The notes: a model not told the origin generated them from the letters alone. DNA of 14,552 nucleotides from CAZXCK01 sp964639225 (GCA_964639225.1 CAZXCK010000114.1:1-14552), one strand, 5' to 3'. Numbered from the stretch's first letter, positions 5,576-12,896 are shown. Program-made: numbers and translations.

Positions 5576-7795
5576 ATGATGATGATTGTTCATGAACCCT
5601 TCGGTCAGGAACACCCTTACGATCAACTGCCCGAAGAACGCTTCCCCCGGCAGCCGCTGGCTGGCGAGACGTTCCGGGTGGGTATTGTCACCCGTCCGCC
5701 GGGCGCGGTGAGTGGCGTGCACGTACTCAGTGCAGTCGATGATGTGCCACAGCCGGCAGTCCGCGCCGAACATCTGGCGGACTGGCAGCCGGAGTCTGAG
5801 ATCGGCATGGGCGCCGAACTGCTGGAACGTGTCGTCAGGATCGAGCAGGACGTGTGGCAGGCGACACTCACCGCGCCCAAACACGGGCAGACGCTCGTCT
5901 ACTGGGCGGTGGCGGACAGCGACGGCAAGCTCATCGAAACGCAGCCGTTCACGCTGCGCGGCGAAGCCTGGGAGTTGGGCGGCGGCTTCCATATGGACGG
6001 CGACACGCTGACTCTGCGGCGCGACCTCGACGGCAGCGGGCAGACGCTGCCTGGAATGCCCGCCATCGAAGAGATCGCCTGGCTGACCGATGGCGTGCGG
6101 GCGCGTCAGGTCCGTGTGACATTCCGCTGCCAGCCGGACGAGCGATTCTTCGGCCTGGGCGAGCGCTTTAACACGCTGGACCAGCGCGGCAACGTCATGG
6201 ACATTCGCTGCTACGAGCAGTACAAGAATCAGGGCAAGCGGACCTATATCCCGGTGCCGTTTCTGCTGTCGTCAGCGGGCTACGGTGTCCATGTCGAGAG
6301 CAATCGCTGGATGCAATTCGACCTGACCGCCTCTGACTCGCAAAGCTGGACACTGGTTGCTGACCTGGCTGATGACGAAACGCTGGCGCTTACATGGTTC
6401 ATGGATGCCGATCCGCTGGCGATTATTGGACGGTTTGCGCAGTCCACCGGGCCAGTTGTGCTGCCACCGCGCTGGTCGTTCGGGCTGTGGATGAGCAGCA
6501 ACGAATGGGATTCGCAGGCGCGTGTCATGCAGGAAGCGCGGACTTCGTTTGAGCTGGGAATCGAGCCGTCTGTCCTGGTTATCGAGGCGTGGAGCGACGA
6601 AAACACGTTTTACATCTGGAACGACGCGCAGTACACGCCAAAACCGGGCGGCGAGCCATTCTACTATGACGATTTCATCTTCCCGGCGGAAGGCAGATGG
6701 CCCGACCCTAAAGGCATGATCGACTGGCTGCATGACCGGGATGTCAAGCTGGTGCTGTGGCAGATTCCCGTGATGAAAGTGCCTGAAAAACCGCACCCCC
6801 AGCAGGACGCCGACCGTGCTCACTTCGAGGCGGCGGAGTTGGGTGTTCATGACCCTGACGGTACGCTGCACCGGGTACGCCCGTTCTGGTTCCGGGATGG
6901 CTACATCTGGGATGTGACCAACCCGGCAGCGCGCGCCTGGTGGTTCGGCAAGCGTGCCTATCTGCTGGACGAGATGGGCGTGGACGGTTTCAAAACGGAC
7001 GGCGGCGAGCACATGTGGAGCACACAGACACAGTTCGCCGATGGCCGCTCCGGTGCGGAAGTGTGGAACGAGTACCCCCGGCTGTACAGCGAAGCCTATT
7101 ACAACTTCGCCAACAGCAAACGTGAGGCGGTGACGTTCAGCCGGGCCGGCTTCACCGGGTCGCAGCGGTCGCCGCTGCACTGGGCCGGCGACGAGAACTC
7201 GACATGGGAAGCGTTCCGCCACTCGATCTACGCGGGCCTGTCGGCGGGCATTTCCGGACTTCCGTTCTGGGGCTGGGATATCGGCGGGTTCAGCGGCGAG
7301 ATACCGGACGCCGAGCTGTATCTGCGGGCGACGGCCATGGCGACCTTCTGCCCGGTGATGCAGTATCACTCCGCGCCCAACCCCGCGCGCGAGGTCAACA
7401 TGGACCGCACGCCCTGGAACATCCAGGCGCGCACCGGCGATGATCGGGTGGTGGCGACCTTCCGGCATTTCGCCAAGGTGCGCCGGAGTCTGCTGGACTA
7501 CATCTGGCGCGAGGCGCAGCACAGCGCCAGCACCGGCCAGCCGATGATGCGCGCGCTGCGGTTGTGGTATCCGCAGGCGGGTGAGTTCCAGTACTTCTTC
7601 GGGCGTGATCTGCTGGTGTGTCCGGTCGTCGAACCGGGCGCAGAACAGCAACCGGTGTTTATACCTGATGGCGACTGGACCGACTTCTGGACTGGTGACA
7701 GTGTACCGGGCGGGCGGGGAATCGTCGTCGATACGCCCATCGACCGCATCCCGGTGTTCGTGCGCGCTGGCGCTGAACCGGTCGTCAGCCGCTGA
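5576..7795 (+). CDS. GH31-family alpha-glycosidase (alpha-glucosidase/alpha-xylosidase type)
   Basis: This is a retaining exo-alpha-glycosidase expected to act in the cytoplasm on imported oligosaccharides. The catalytic TIM barrel spans about 295-640. The nucleophile is D475 in GFKTDGGE (471-478), resembling the KTDFGE motif of YicI-type alpha-xylosidases. The candidate acid/base is D539 in HWAGDENSTW. GLPFWGWDIGGFSG (561-574) is the usual substrate-pocket signature, and FFGLGERFNTLDQRG (191-205) lies in the N-terminal beta-sandwich. Residues about 30-128 form an additional beta-rich, Ig-like N-terminal segment. The length of 739 residues is normal. No signal peptide. Three consecutive ATG codons open the frame; GAAAG at 5562-5566 is a weak ribosome site, and the 4-base gap from the GH15 gene suggests coupling. 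Glucose versus xylose specificity cannot be settled here; GH15 next door favours glucosides. Confidence 0.93.
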   Translation: MMMIVHEPFGQEHPYDQLPEERFPRQPLAGETFRVGIVTRPPGAVSGVHVLSAVDDVPQPAVRAEHLADWQPESEIGMGAELLERVVRIEQDVWQATLTAPKHGQTLVYWAVADSDGKLIETQPFTLRGEAWELGGGFHMDGDTLTLRRDLDGSGQTLPGMPAIEEIAWLTDGVRARQVRVTFRCQPDERFFGLGERFNTLDQRGNVMDIRCYEQYKNQGKRTYIPVPFLLSSAGYGVHVESNRWMQFDLTASDSQSWTLVADLADDETLALTWFMDADPLAIIGRFAQSTGPVVLPPRWSFGLWMSSNEWDSQARVMQEARTSFELGIEPSVLVIEAWSDENTFYIWNDAQYTPKPGGEPFYYDDFIFPAEGRWPDPKGMIDWLHDRDVKLVLWQIPVMKVPEKPHPQQDADRAHFEAAELGVHDPDGTLHRVRPFWFRDGYIWDVTNPAARAWWFGKRAYLLDEMGVDGFKTDGGEHMWSTQTQFADGRSGAEVWNEYPRLYSEAYYNFANSKREAVTFSRAGFTGSQRSPLHWAGDENSTWEAFRHSIYAGLSAGISGLPFWGWDIGGFSGEIPDAELYLRATAMATFCPVMQYHSAPNPAREVNMDRTPWNIQARTGDDRVVATFRHFAKVRRSLLDYIWREAQHSASTGQPMMRALRLWYPQAGEFQYFFGRDLLVCPVVEPGAEQQPVFIPDGDWTDFWTGDSVPGGRGIVVDTPIDRIPVFVRAGAEPVVSR

Positions 7796-7860
7796 GCAAA
7801 GGCCCGCTGCTCGACTTCTGGTATCGTGAAGCGGTGCCTGCTGGTTGGGTTGTGTTTGCG

Positions 7861-7887
7861 ATGTTAACCCTTGCCAGCAAGGAACAT
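7861..7887 (+). terminator. Candidate terminator of the sugar operon
   Basis: ATGTT (7861-7865) pairs with AACAT (7883-7887), and CCTTGC (7869-7874) with GCAAGG (7877-7882), giving an 11-bp stem with a 3-base bulge. It lies 65 bases after the GH31 stop. No T-run follows. Confidence 0.4.
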
Positions 7888-7936
7888 GATGCCCGGAGTC
7901 CGGACCGAGCACATTGTCGCCTTTGCCAGATCATTC

Positions 7937-7968
7937 ATAGAGGACTACCGCAGGTGGTGGTCCTCTAT
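7937..7968. terminator. Strong 13-bp stem-loop, candidate bidirectional terminator
   Basis: Positions 7937-7949 pair with 7956-7968 over 13 bp, with a single G-T pair and a 6-base loop. It sits between the convergent GH31 and minus-strand hydrolase genes, so it could stop transcripts from both sides. No clear T-run on either strand. Confidence 0.6.
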
Positions 7969-7992
7969 CGAGATTGGACTGGCACAGTATAG

Positions 7993-8023
7993 AAGAGTTT
8001 ATACAGGTACGTAGAAAACTCTT
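7993..8023. terminator. Stem-loop in convergent gap
   Basis: AAGAGTTT (7993-8000) pairs with AAACTCTT (8016-8023) over 8 bp. The 15-base loop can fold a further TAC/GTA pair. Possible terminator for either flanking gene. Confidence 0.35.
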
Positions 8024-8096
8024 TGTCCTGGTTGGGGGTGCATCCGGAAATTGGGGCGGGTTTGCAACTTTCGAGCCGCCAGCGGATCAAGGACGG

Positions 8097-8126
8097 GCGC
8101 GTAAGGGTGGCGCGTATACGCCACCC
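8097..8126. repeat. REP-like hairpin containing a 16-base repeated word
   Basis: GGGTGGCG (8105-8112) pairs with CGCCACCC (8119-8126), an 8-bp GC stem with a 6-base loop. The left arm is part of a 16-base word (8097-8112) that recurs exactly at 10538-10553 on the same strand. It is also a possible terminator for the minus-strand hydrolase gene, whose stop lies about 190 bases away. Confidence 0.6.
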
Positions 8127-8134
8127 GCTTAAGT

Positions 8135-8203
8135 GCAGACACGCTTACTGTAGCCTGCTGCAAGCAGCTTGTGTTTTAAGGCCGGGCGAGGCAGGTCTGC
8201 CCC
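8135..8203 (+). repeat. 69-base dispersed repeat, left copy of an inverted pair
   Basis: This segment aligns without gaps to the reverse complement of 10586-10654; I count 62 of 69 identical. The core includes a small hairpin, CTGCT and AGCAG with a 3-base loop (8155-8167), whose arms are intact in both copies. It lies downstream of the minus-strand hydrolase gene. No ORF is apparent inside, so it looks like a non-coding palindromic repeat family. Confidence 0.75.
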
Positions 8204-8312
8204 AAATCCGGATACTCTTCTCAGATTCAGCACGCCGTTGGTTGTGGTGTCCAACCTCTGCTGACCGTTTTCGCCACGCAGCGCCGTGTCCTCAGAAGGA
8301 TCGAACTGAACC

Positions 8313-10406
8313 TTAATCCACATCCAGCAGATAGCGCCACACGTCGCGCAGGACGGGGACACCATCCACAACCGGCGTGAAGTCATCCGCGATGACCACA
8401 TTGTGAGCGGAGGCAGAAGGACGTGGCCCCTGAACGAAGGTGTCCATGGCCGTCACCAGTGAATGTGCATTGTTGTAAGGCGGTTCGGTGTCGTCGATGT
8501 TAGCCTCGCCGAATGCGGTCACACCGAACGCTGCGCGCATGTCCGCACGGGCTTGTTCGCCGCGTGTGCGATCGTCGAGATGCTCGAACACGTAAATGTC
8601 ATCGCCCGGCGTCGCGTTGGTATCAAGGATCCACGACGCGACCGATCCGCGGTAGATGTCCGTCCACGCAAACAGAATCGCTCGATCCACGTCGAAGTTA
8701 TGCGCGATGTAGGCCGCCATCCCCGCACCCTGGGAATGCCCCGCGACGACGATCTGATCCCATAGTGGGTCCCCGTTTGCATCGAGATATTGCTCCCATC
8801 CGCCATCGGGATCGCTGGCGCGCATGATTCGGAGCGTCTCGGTCAGACGCCGCGTGATCGAATTCTCTGCGTCCACAGACACGCCAGGATGCAGGTCTTC
8901 TCCGAAAATCACCTCGCGCCGCACGAGTTCGTGGCAGTTGGGGTCGGGGTCGCGCCGGCAGATTTGCAAGTTCACTGAGCGTGCATTGCGATATTGCAGG
9001 CCGACAGCGTGCAAGCCCATGGAGGCGGCCTCCTGCACAAATAGTTGATAGTCGGATGGGAGCGCGCCCGTGCCAGGGAAGAACACCAGCAGGCGATCCC
9101 GCGATTCGACCGACTCATCGTGGCATATATAGTGGTTGATGCTGGAATCATCTGCGCTCGGTGAGAGCCACTGGCAGAAATCCGGGATGCTGGCGGATGT
9201 CGTCAGCGCAGGTTCATCCTGCCCGGTGATCGGCGTCCCGGTAACGGTGAGATCGCTCTTGCAACGGCGCACGGAATAAGGCGTGTCCACGTTCGGCCCG
9301 GCGATGACGTTGTAATAGACGAAGACATTGGTCTCCCCGATAAAGATTTCCGGGTCAGAGCGTGACATGCCAGGACTGCCGTCATCACAGCGTTCAGTGT
9401 AGTTGAGATCGCCGTCCGGTTGTATACCCATCAACCATACCTCGCCATCTGTGAAGCGCTGGCGGTTATCGGTGGCGTTCTTGATAATCACGCTGAAGTA
9501 AGACTGACCGCCCACGATGAAGGGTTCGGCGGACGACACAAACGTATGGCGCGACTCCGGCGGCGGATAGATCGTGGCGATGCGCTCCCAGTGCGCGCCG
9601 CCTGTGTCGCGGTAGATCGCGATGGCCTCACTATCGACCGCCGCCAGCACTAACATCTCGCCGCCATATTCCGGCGCGAACCAGCCATATGGGTCGGTCT
9701 TGTCGCCGGCGTCGTTCGTGATGGTCCGGCGCTGACCTGTACTGGTATCCAGCAGGACGATCTGCCCAGTGTTTTCGCCGTCGCGTTCGCTGTAGGTGAT
9801 GATATCGCTGTTGTCCACCCAGCGCACGGCGGTAATGCCATTCACGATGATGTCAATCGGGTATGTGATACTTGGTTCGGCCTCATCAAACCACACCGCC
9901 GTGCCATCCTGCCATGTGCCTTCGATGGCAGCCAGCCGTGTTGAGTCGGCGGCGGGGTTGCGGCTGGCGAGTTGCGTCTGATGGCGCACACCCGTTGTCA
10001 GCGGTTCTGTTGTTGTACCATCCGGGTGGAGTGTCGCCCGCCAGATCTGCACAACACCGTCATGCTCCTTCGCATAAAACAGCGCCCAACCGTTGGCGTC
10101 AATGCCAAACTCTGGCCCGTTGAACGTCTCAAGCGGGCGCGCCGCGCCGCTATCGATCAGCATATCCTTGCCATCCCCGTTGACAAACAAGCCTGTCACC
10201 GGGTCAAGTTGAGCCACATAGATCGCGCCGCCTTCTGTTTGATACGTCAGCAACGCGCCGCCGGGCAAAATCTCTGGGTCGATGTAAGACTCGCCTGGCG
10301 GGTTGAGCGTCACCACCTGTTCCGCCGCGATCTGCGCTTGTGCAGACCAGTTTGCCTGCGTGCTGAACAATAAGCAGGTCCCCAAAAGAATCAAAAACGT
10401 CCGCAA
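8313..10406 (-). CDS. Secreted seven-bladed propeller protein with C-terminal alpha/beta hydrolase domain (BPSS1187-like)
   Basis: This is a predicted exported hydrolase of unknown substrate. Residues 1-24 are a signal peptide (hydrophobic LILLGTCLLF, likely cleavage after SAQA). Residues about 35-390 contain seven beta-rich repeats of the TolB/PD40 kind (near 40-70, 98-135, 145-182, 193-228, 237-280, 290-335, 348-388; for example SDPEIFIGETNVFVYY), implying a seven-bladed propeller. Residues about 435-697 are an alpha/beta hydrolase: oxyanion segment FFPGTG (442-447), nucleophile S558 in GHSQG (556-560), acid candidate D611 or D612, and His candidate H668 (SAHNVV). The spacing and the PGTG...DYQLF pattern recall BPSS1187-like hydrolases rather than S9 peptidases, whose elbow is GxSYGG. 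Paired cysteines (340/381, 411/428, 483/491) suggest disulphides. The TTG start is fixed by AAGGAG six bases upstream. It is isolated, flanked by inverted repeats. Confidence 0.82.
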   Translation of the reverse strand: MRTFLILLGTCLLFSTQANWSAQAQIAAEQVVTLNPPGESYIDPEILPGGALLTYQTEGGAIYVAQLDPVTGLFVNGDGKDMLIDSGAARPLETFNGPEFGIDANGWALFYAKEHDGVVQIWRATLHPDGTTTEPLTTGVRHQTQLASRNPAADSTRLAAIEGTWQDGTAVWFDEAEPSITYPIDIIVNGITAVRWVDNSDIITYSERDGENTGQIVLLDTSTGQRRTITNDAGDKTDPYGWFAPEYGGEMLVLAAVDSEAIAIYRDTGGAHWERIATIYPPPESRHTFVSSAEPFIVGGQSYFSVIIKNATDNRQRFTDGEVWLMGIQPDGDLNYTERCDDGSPGMSRSDPEIFIGETNVFVYYNVIAGPNVDTPYSVRRCKSDLTVTGTPITGQDEPALTTSASIPDFCQWLSPSADDSSINHYICHDESVESRDRLLVFFPGTGALPSDYQLFVQEAASMGLHAVGLQYRNARSVNLQICRRDPDPNCHELVRREVIFGEDLHPGVSVDAENSITRRLTETLRIMRASDPDGGWEQYLDANGDPLWDQIVVAGHSQGAGMAAYIAHNFDVDRAILFAWTDIYRGSVASWILDTNATPGDDIYVFEHLDDRTRGEQARADMRAAFGVTAFGEANIDDTEPPYNNAHSLVTAMDTFVQGPRPSASAHNVVIADDFTPVVDGVPVLRDVWRYLLDVD

Positions 10407-10412
10407 GATAAA

Positions 10413-10418
10413 CTCCTT
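10413..10418 (-). promoter_or_regulatory. Ribosome binding site deciding a TTG start
   Basis: On the minus strand AAGGAG lies six bases before TTG (10404-10406), which begins the signal peptide. No ATG in the first 100 codons would give a better export signal, so the TTG start is preferred. Confidence 0.75.
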
Positions 10419-10526
10419 CTGCTATGTGAATGGTAGTTTGTCCGAATTTATCACGAACTTGTTATCGCGTGGTCATGATTCTGTAAACAGATTGTAATGC
10501 CCCTGAAATCGAAGCACTACCGCACG

Positions 10527-10553
10527 CCCTTACGATGGCGCGTAAGGGTGGCG
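10527..10553. repeat. REP-like hairpin with the second copy of the 16-base word
   Basis: CCCTTACG (10527-10534) pairs with CGTAAGGG (10541-10548), an 8-bp stem with 6-base loop. The 16-base word at 10538-10553 is identical to 8097-8112, yet pairs with a different partner arm: here through its CGTAAGGG half, there through its GGGTGGCG half. Confidence 0.6.
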
Positions 10554-10585
10554 TAATGCAGATCAAGTATTTAGAGCGGAGTAAA

Positions 10586-10654
10586 GGGGCGGACCAGCCC
10601 CACCCGGCGTTAAAACACAAGCTGCTCGCAGCAGGCTACAGGAAGCGTGTCTGC
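10586..10654 (-). repeat. 69-base dispersed repeat, right copy of an inverted pair
   Basis: This is the reverse-complement partner of 8135-8203, with 62 of 69 positions identical by hand alignment and no gaps. It lies about 180 bases upstream of the minus-strand hydrolase start. The pair thus encloses that single gene. No transposase or clear target duplication is seen next to it. Confidence 0.75.
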
Positions 10655-10706
10655 TAAAGAGACACAAAAGAGCATCCTTTTGGCTCGCCATCTGATCGGT
10701 TTATCC

Positions 10707-10826
10707 GCGTTAATCTGTTAACGCACATAAAAAGTGGCATGAGCTTGCTCGCGGGTATCCGCGACAAAGTCCCGGCGGGCAGCGCCCCACCGATAAAGAC
10801 CTTGCCTCAACTTCAACGCGAAGTTG
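10707..10826. repeat. Cluster of four stem-loops
   Basis: The four stems are 10707-10713 with 10718-10724 (GCGTTAA/TTAACGC), 10749-10754 with 10759-10764 (TCGCGG/CCGCGA), 10773-10780 with 10784-10792 (CGG+GGGC/GCCC+CCG, small internal loop) and 10808-10814 with 10820-10826 (CAACTTC/GAAGTTG). It could be a dispersed palindromic repeat, a structured RNA or the long 5' leader of the SDR gene. I recognise no known riboswitch class. Confidence 0.45.
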
Positions 10827-11003
10827 TTGCAGAACGCTTGTCGCACACTGGTGTCCCCGTAAGAGTTCCCCCAGTTGGCCTATGCAGAAACCACCACATG
10901 GGCACGGTGAAGTAGTTAAGTTCCATGTATATTCGTTTTATTCCCTATCTGTATTTCGGAGTATTGTGTTGATTTGTCGAATCAAAAGGGCAAAGGTGCA
11001 ATT

Positions 11004-11798
11004 ATGATCATGCCATTAGACATGACAGATCGCGTCGCGTTGGTGACTGGCGGCGGCAGCGGGATCGGCGCAGCGTCCGCGCTTAAGCTGGCGAAGGCTG
11101 GAGCGAAAGTCGCCGTGCTGGCCCGCGACGAAGATGAACTGAAGCAGATAGCCGCACAGATCGATGAGGTGGGCAGCGAAGGAATGGTGATTGTCGGTGA
11201 TATCTCCGATGTGCGGTCCATGCAGGAGGCCTATCAGCAGATCGAAAACCAGTGGGGCCGGTTGGATGTGGTCTTCGCCAACGCAGGCATCAACGGGACC
11301 TGGGCACCGCTGGGCGATCTGAGCGAGGATGACTGGGATCAGACCCTGGATATCAATCTGAAAGGGACTTTTCTCACCATTAAGTATGCGCTACCTCTTC
11401 TCAGAAAGCGCGGCGGCTCGGTGATTATCACCTCATCAGTCAACGGAACGCGCATATTCAGCAATACCGGAGCAACGGCTTATGCCTGCTCCAAAGCCGG
11501 ACAGGTGGCCCTTACCAAGATGCTTGCGCTGGAACTCGCCAGCGAGCGAATCCGCGTGAATGTGATCTGTCCCGGCGCAATTGAGACCGACATCGAGGAA
11601 AACACCGAACGCGAAAACCTCGAATCCGCTGCGGAACCGGTCGAGTTCCCGGCGGGCAAAATCCCACTGACCGATGGCACGCCTGGCTCGTCCGAGCAGG
11701 TCAGTAACCTCGTACTTTTCCTGGCGTCGGACGCATCCAGCCACATCACCGGCACCGAAATCTGGATTGATGGTGGGCAGTCGCTGCTGCAAGGGTAA
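11004..11798 (+). CDS. SDR-family NAD(P)-dependent oxidoreductase
   Basis: This is a cytoplasmic classical short-chain dehydrogenase/reductase. The Rossmann nucleotide motif TGGGSGIG is at 15-22, NAG at 93-95, the active-site region ITSSVNG at 142-148, and the YACSK catalytic pair Y160/K164. PGAIETDI (190-197) and the C-terminal ITGTEIWIDGGQSL complete the fold. At 264 residues it is of classical length. The serine-tyrosine distance is about two residues longer than usual. ATG 11004 is chosen since AAAGGTG at 10992-10998 is a fair ribosome site 5 bases upstream; ATG 11010 is an alternative, and a TTG at 10974 would add ten residues. Substrate is unknown: relatives include FabG-like reductases and sugar or polyol dehydrogenases. 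It is alone on its strand and convergent with the phosphatase gene. Confidence 0.93.
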   Translation: MIMPLDMTDRVALVTGGGSGIGAASALKLAKAGAKVAVLARDEDELKQIAAQIDEVGSEGMVIVGDISDVRSMQEAYQQIENQWGRLDVVFANAGINGTWAPLGDLSEDDWDQTLDINLKGTFLTIKYALPLLRKRGGSVIITSSVNGTRIFSNTGATAYACSKAGQVALTKMLALELASERIRVNVICPGAIETDIEENTERENLESAAEPVEFPAGKIPLTDGTPGSSEQVSNLVLFLASDASSHITGTEIWIDGGQSLLQG

Positions 11799-11804
11799 AC
11801 TCGG

Positions 11805-11842
11805 GGCAAACAGCACGTTGCCATGCGTTTAATGAATTTGCC
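11805..11842. terminator. Weak candidate terminator between convergent genes
   Basis: GGCAA (11805-11809) can pair with TTGCC at 11818-11822, or GGCAAA with TTTGCC at 11837-11842. Only 52 bases separate the two stop codons. Stems are short, so this is tentative. Confidence 0.25.
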
Positions 11843-11850
11843 ACGACTCT

Positions 11851-12870
11851 TCACACAAATTCAGCGTAGATGGCGGTCGCGTCGTCGTGCTGGCCCAGTC
11901 GCGGATAGGCGTCGAGTCCGGCGTCGGCGTATTCCGCTGCCCGAAGTTCGGCCAGGTATCCCGCCAGACCGTTAGCCTCAATCGTCTCGCGCATGGATTG
12001 AATGCGTTCCATTTCAGCGTCGGCGTCAGTATGAGATGTGCTGTGTGTTGGGAAGCCATCGCTGCACACCAGAAATCCAGCCAGATCAGATGTAGGAATG
12101 CTGCCGGTCTCCAGATAGGCGGCGAGCATGGGCAGTCCGTTGATGACACCTACACCGACCGCTGTGTCAGTCGCGCCGGATTCGTCCTCATAGTTGTGAT
12201 AAATCCCGTTGGCAATATTAATCTCGCGCACGCGCTCATCCGTCACCACGTCGGCCAGATGAGTCGCACCTGCGGCTGCTTTGATGTCGAGCGCGGCCTG
12301 GACGGCCCGGCCATCGTGCTGGATCATCTGGTCAGTGGTGGCTCGTACCGTTCGGCCATCCCGGTAGAATAGAAATAGCGCTGTATCGCCGCCATGCGCA
12401 TATTCCAGCCGGCCCGCCTGCAAATCAACTCGAGCGACTGTCACGCAGCATACCGGCAGGATTAGCCGCAGCAAACGCGGGTCATCGAGCAGAAAACGCA
12501 GCTCAGGTTCGTGCTGGTAGACCGCATCCGCCGTCAGTGCGCCGTAAATGGCTTCCAGGCCAGCGCGCAGATGCTCGTTGGCCGCCACTACAGCGTCTGT
12601 CAGCGAGACATTCTGCCCGGCGCTGAGTGTTTGTGACACGACATCGCGTGTGATGAGCGCCGCGCAGCGGCCAGGCGTAGTCCCTTCGCCGCAGCGATCC
12701 AGCAGCGGGCGCAGCTTGTGTATCGTGCGGACGCGCTGCGGTGCGCCGTCGGCCACCAGCGCGACGGTGTAGTCGCCGTTTGTGCTGGTGAAGAAGGTAT
12801 CCTCGCTGGCCCGGTCGGGCTTAGCGCTCTGAATAGTGGTGATGCGTATTTGCTGTTGAACGACGTGCAT
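11851..12870 (-). CDS. PP2C-type serine/threonine protein phosphatase
   Basis: This is a predicted metal-dependent phosphatase of the PPM/PP2C fold. Motifs in order: RASEDTFF (20-27) corresponding to the N-terminal R..NED motif, LVADGAP (38-44) with metal-binding D41-G42, HGGDTAL (159-165), VCSDGFPT (268-275), and the final QHDDATAIYAEF (327-338) corresponding to the DN/DD-T motif. It is 339 residues long, larger than a minimal PP2C, with an extra segment near 110-140 (EPELRFLLDDPRLLRLILP) and an acidic/His-rich stretch near 276-288. No membrane segment or sensor domain. ATG 12870 is chosen as it starts just before the first PP2C strand; AAGGA lies 10 bases upstream. A longer reading to 13020 would add 50 unlikely residues that overlap another ORF. 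No cognate kinase is in the window. Confidence 0.8.
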   Translation of the reverse strand: MHVVQQQIRITTIQSAKPDRASEDTFFTSTNGDYTVALVADGAPQRVRTIHKLRPLLDRCGEGTTPGRCAALITRDVVSQTLSAGQNVSLTDAVVAANEHLRAGLEAIYGALTADAVYQHEPELRFLLDDPRLLRLILPVCCVTVARVDLQAGRLEYAHGGDTALFLFYRDGRTVRATTDQMIQHDGRAVQAALDIKAAAGATHLADVVTDERVREINIANGIYHNYEDESGATDTAVGVGVINGLPMLAAYLETGSIPTSDLAGFLVCSDGFPTHSTSHTDADAEMERIQSMRETIEANGLAGYLAELRAAEYADAGLDAYPRLGQHDDATAIYAEFV

Positions 12871-12896
12871 GGTCAGAGCATCCTTGTGGAAAGGGG

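Larger units (their letters stand above)
7796..8312. other. Intergenic region between convergent genes
   Basis: There is no convincing gene in these 517 bases. They hold a series of stem-loops (7861-7887, 7937-7968, 7993-8023, 8105-8126) and one copy of a 69-base repeat (8135-8203), itemised separately. ORF-like stretches here lack ribosome sites and run across the hairpins. Confidence 0.7.
10407..11003. other. Divergent intergenic region rich in hairpins
   Basis: These 597 bases separate the minus-strand hydrolase from the SDR gene and contain no credible gene. They hold a hairpin at 10527-10548, the right 69-base repeat copy, and a cluster of four stem-loops at 10707-10826. For the minus-strand gene, TTTACA at 10487-10482 is a possible -35 with only a poor -10 partner. 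For the SDR gene TATATT at 10928-10933 is a possible -10 without a good -35. Promoter calls here are weak. Confidence 0.6.

Noticed and set aside
6272..7912. Minus-strand open frame of 546 codons opposite the GH31 gene
   Set aside because: The plus strand carries a complete GH31 enzyme with catalytic motifs; the antisense product is His/Arg/Pro-rich with no motif, as expected from a GC-rich shadow frame.
8313..10406. Assignment of the propeller protein as an S9 prolyl oligopeptidase
   Set aside because: The nucleophile elbow is GHSQG rather than GxSYGG, and the oxyanion region FFPGTG and following DYQLF fit a different hydrolase family.
8135..10654. Composite transposon carrying the hydrolase gene
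   Set aside because: No transposase lies inside or beside the inverted repeats, and the sequences outside the two repeat ends (CTTAAGT and TAAAGAG) do not give a convincing target duplication.
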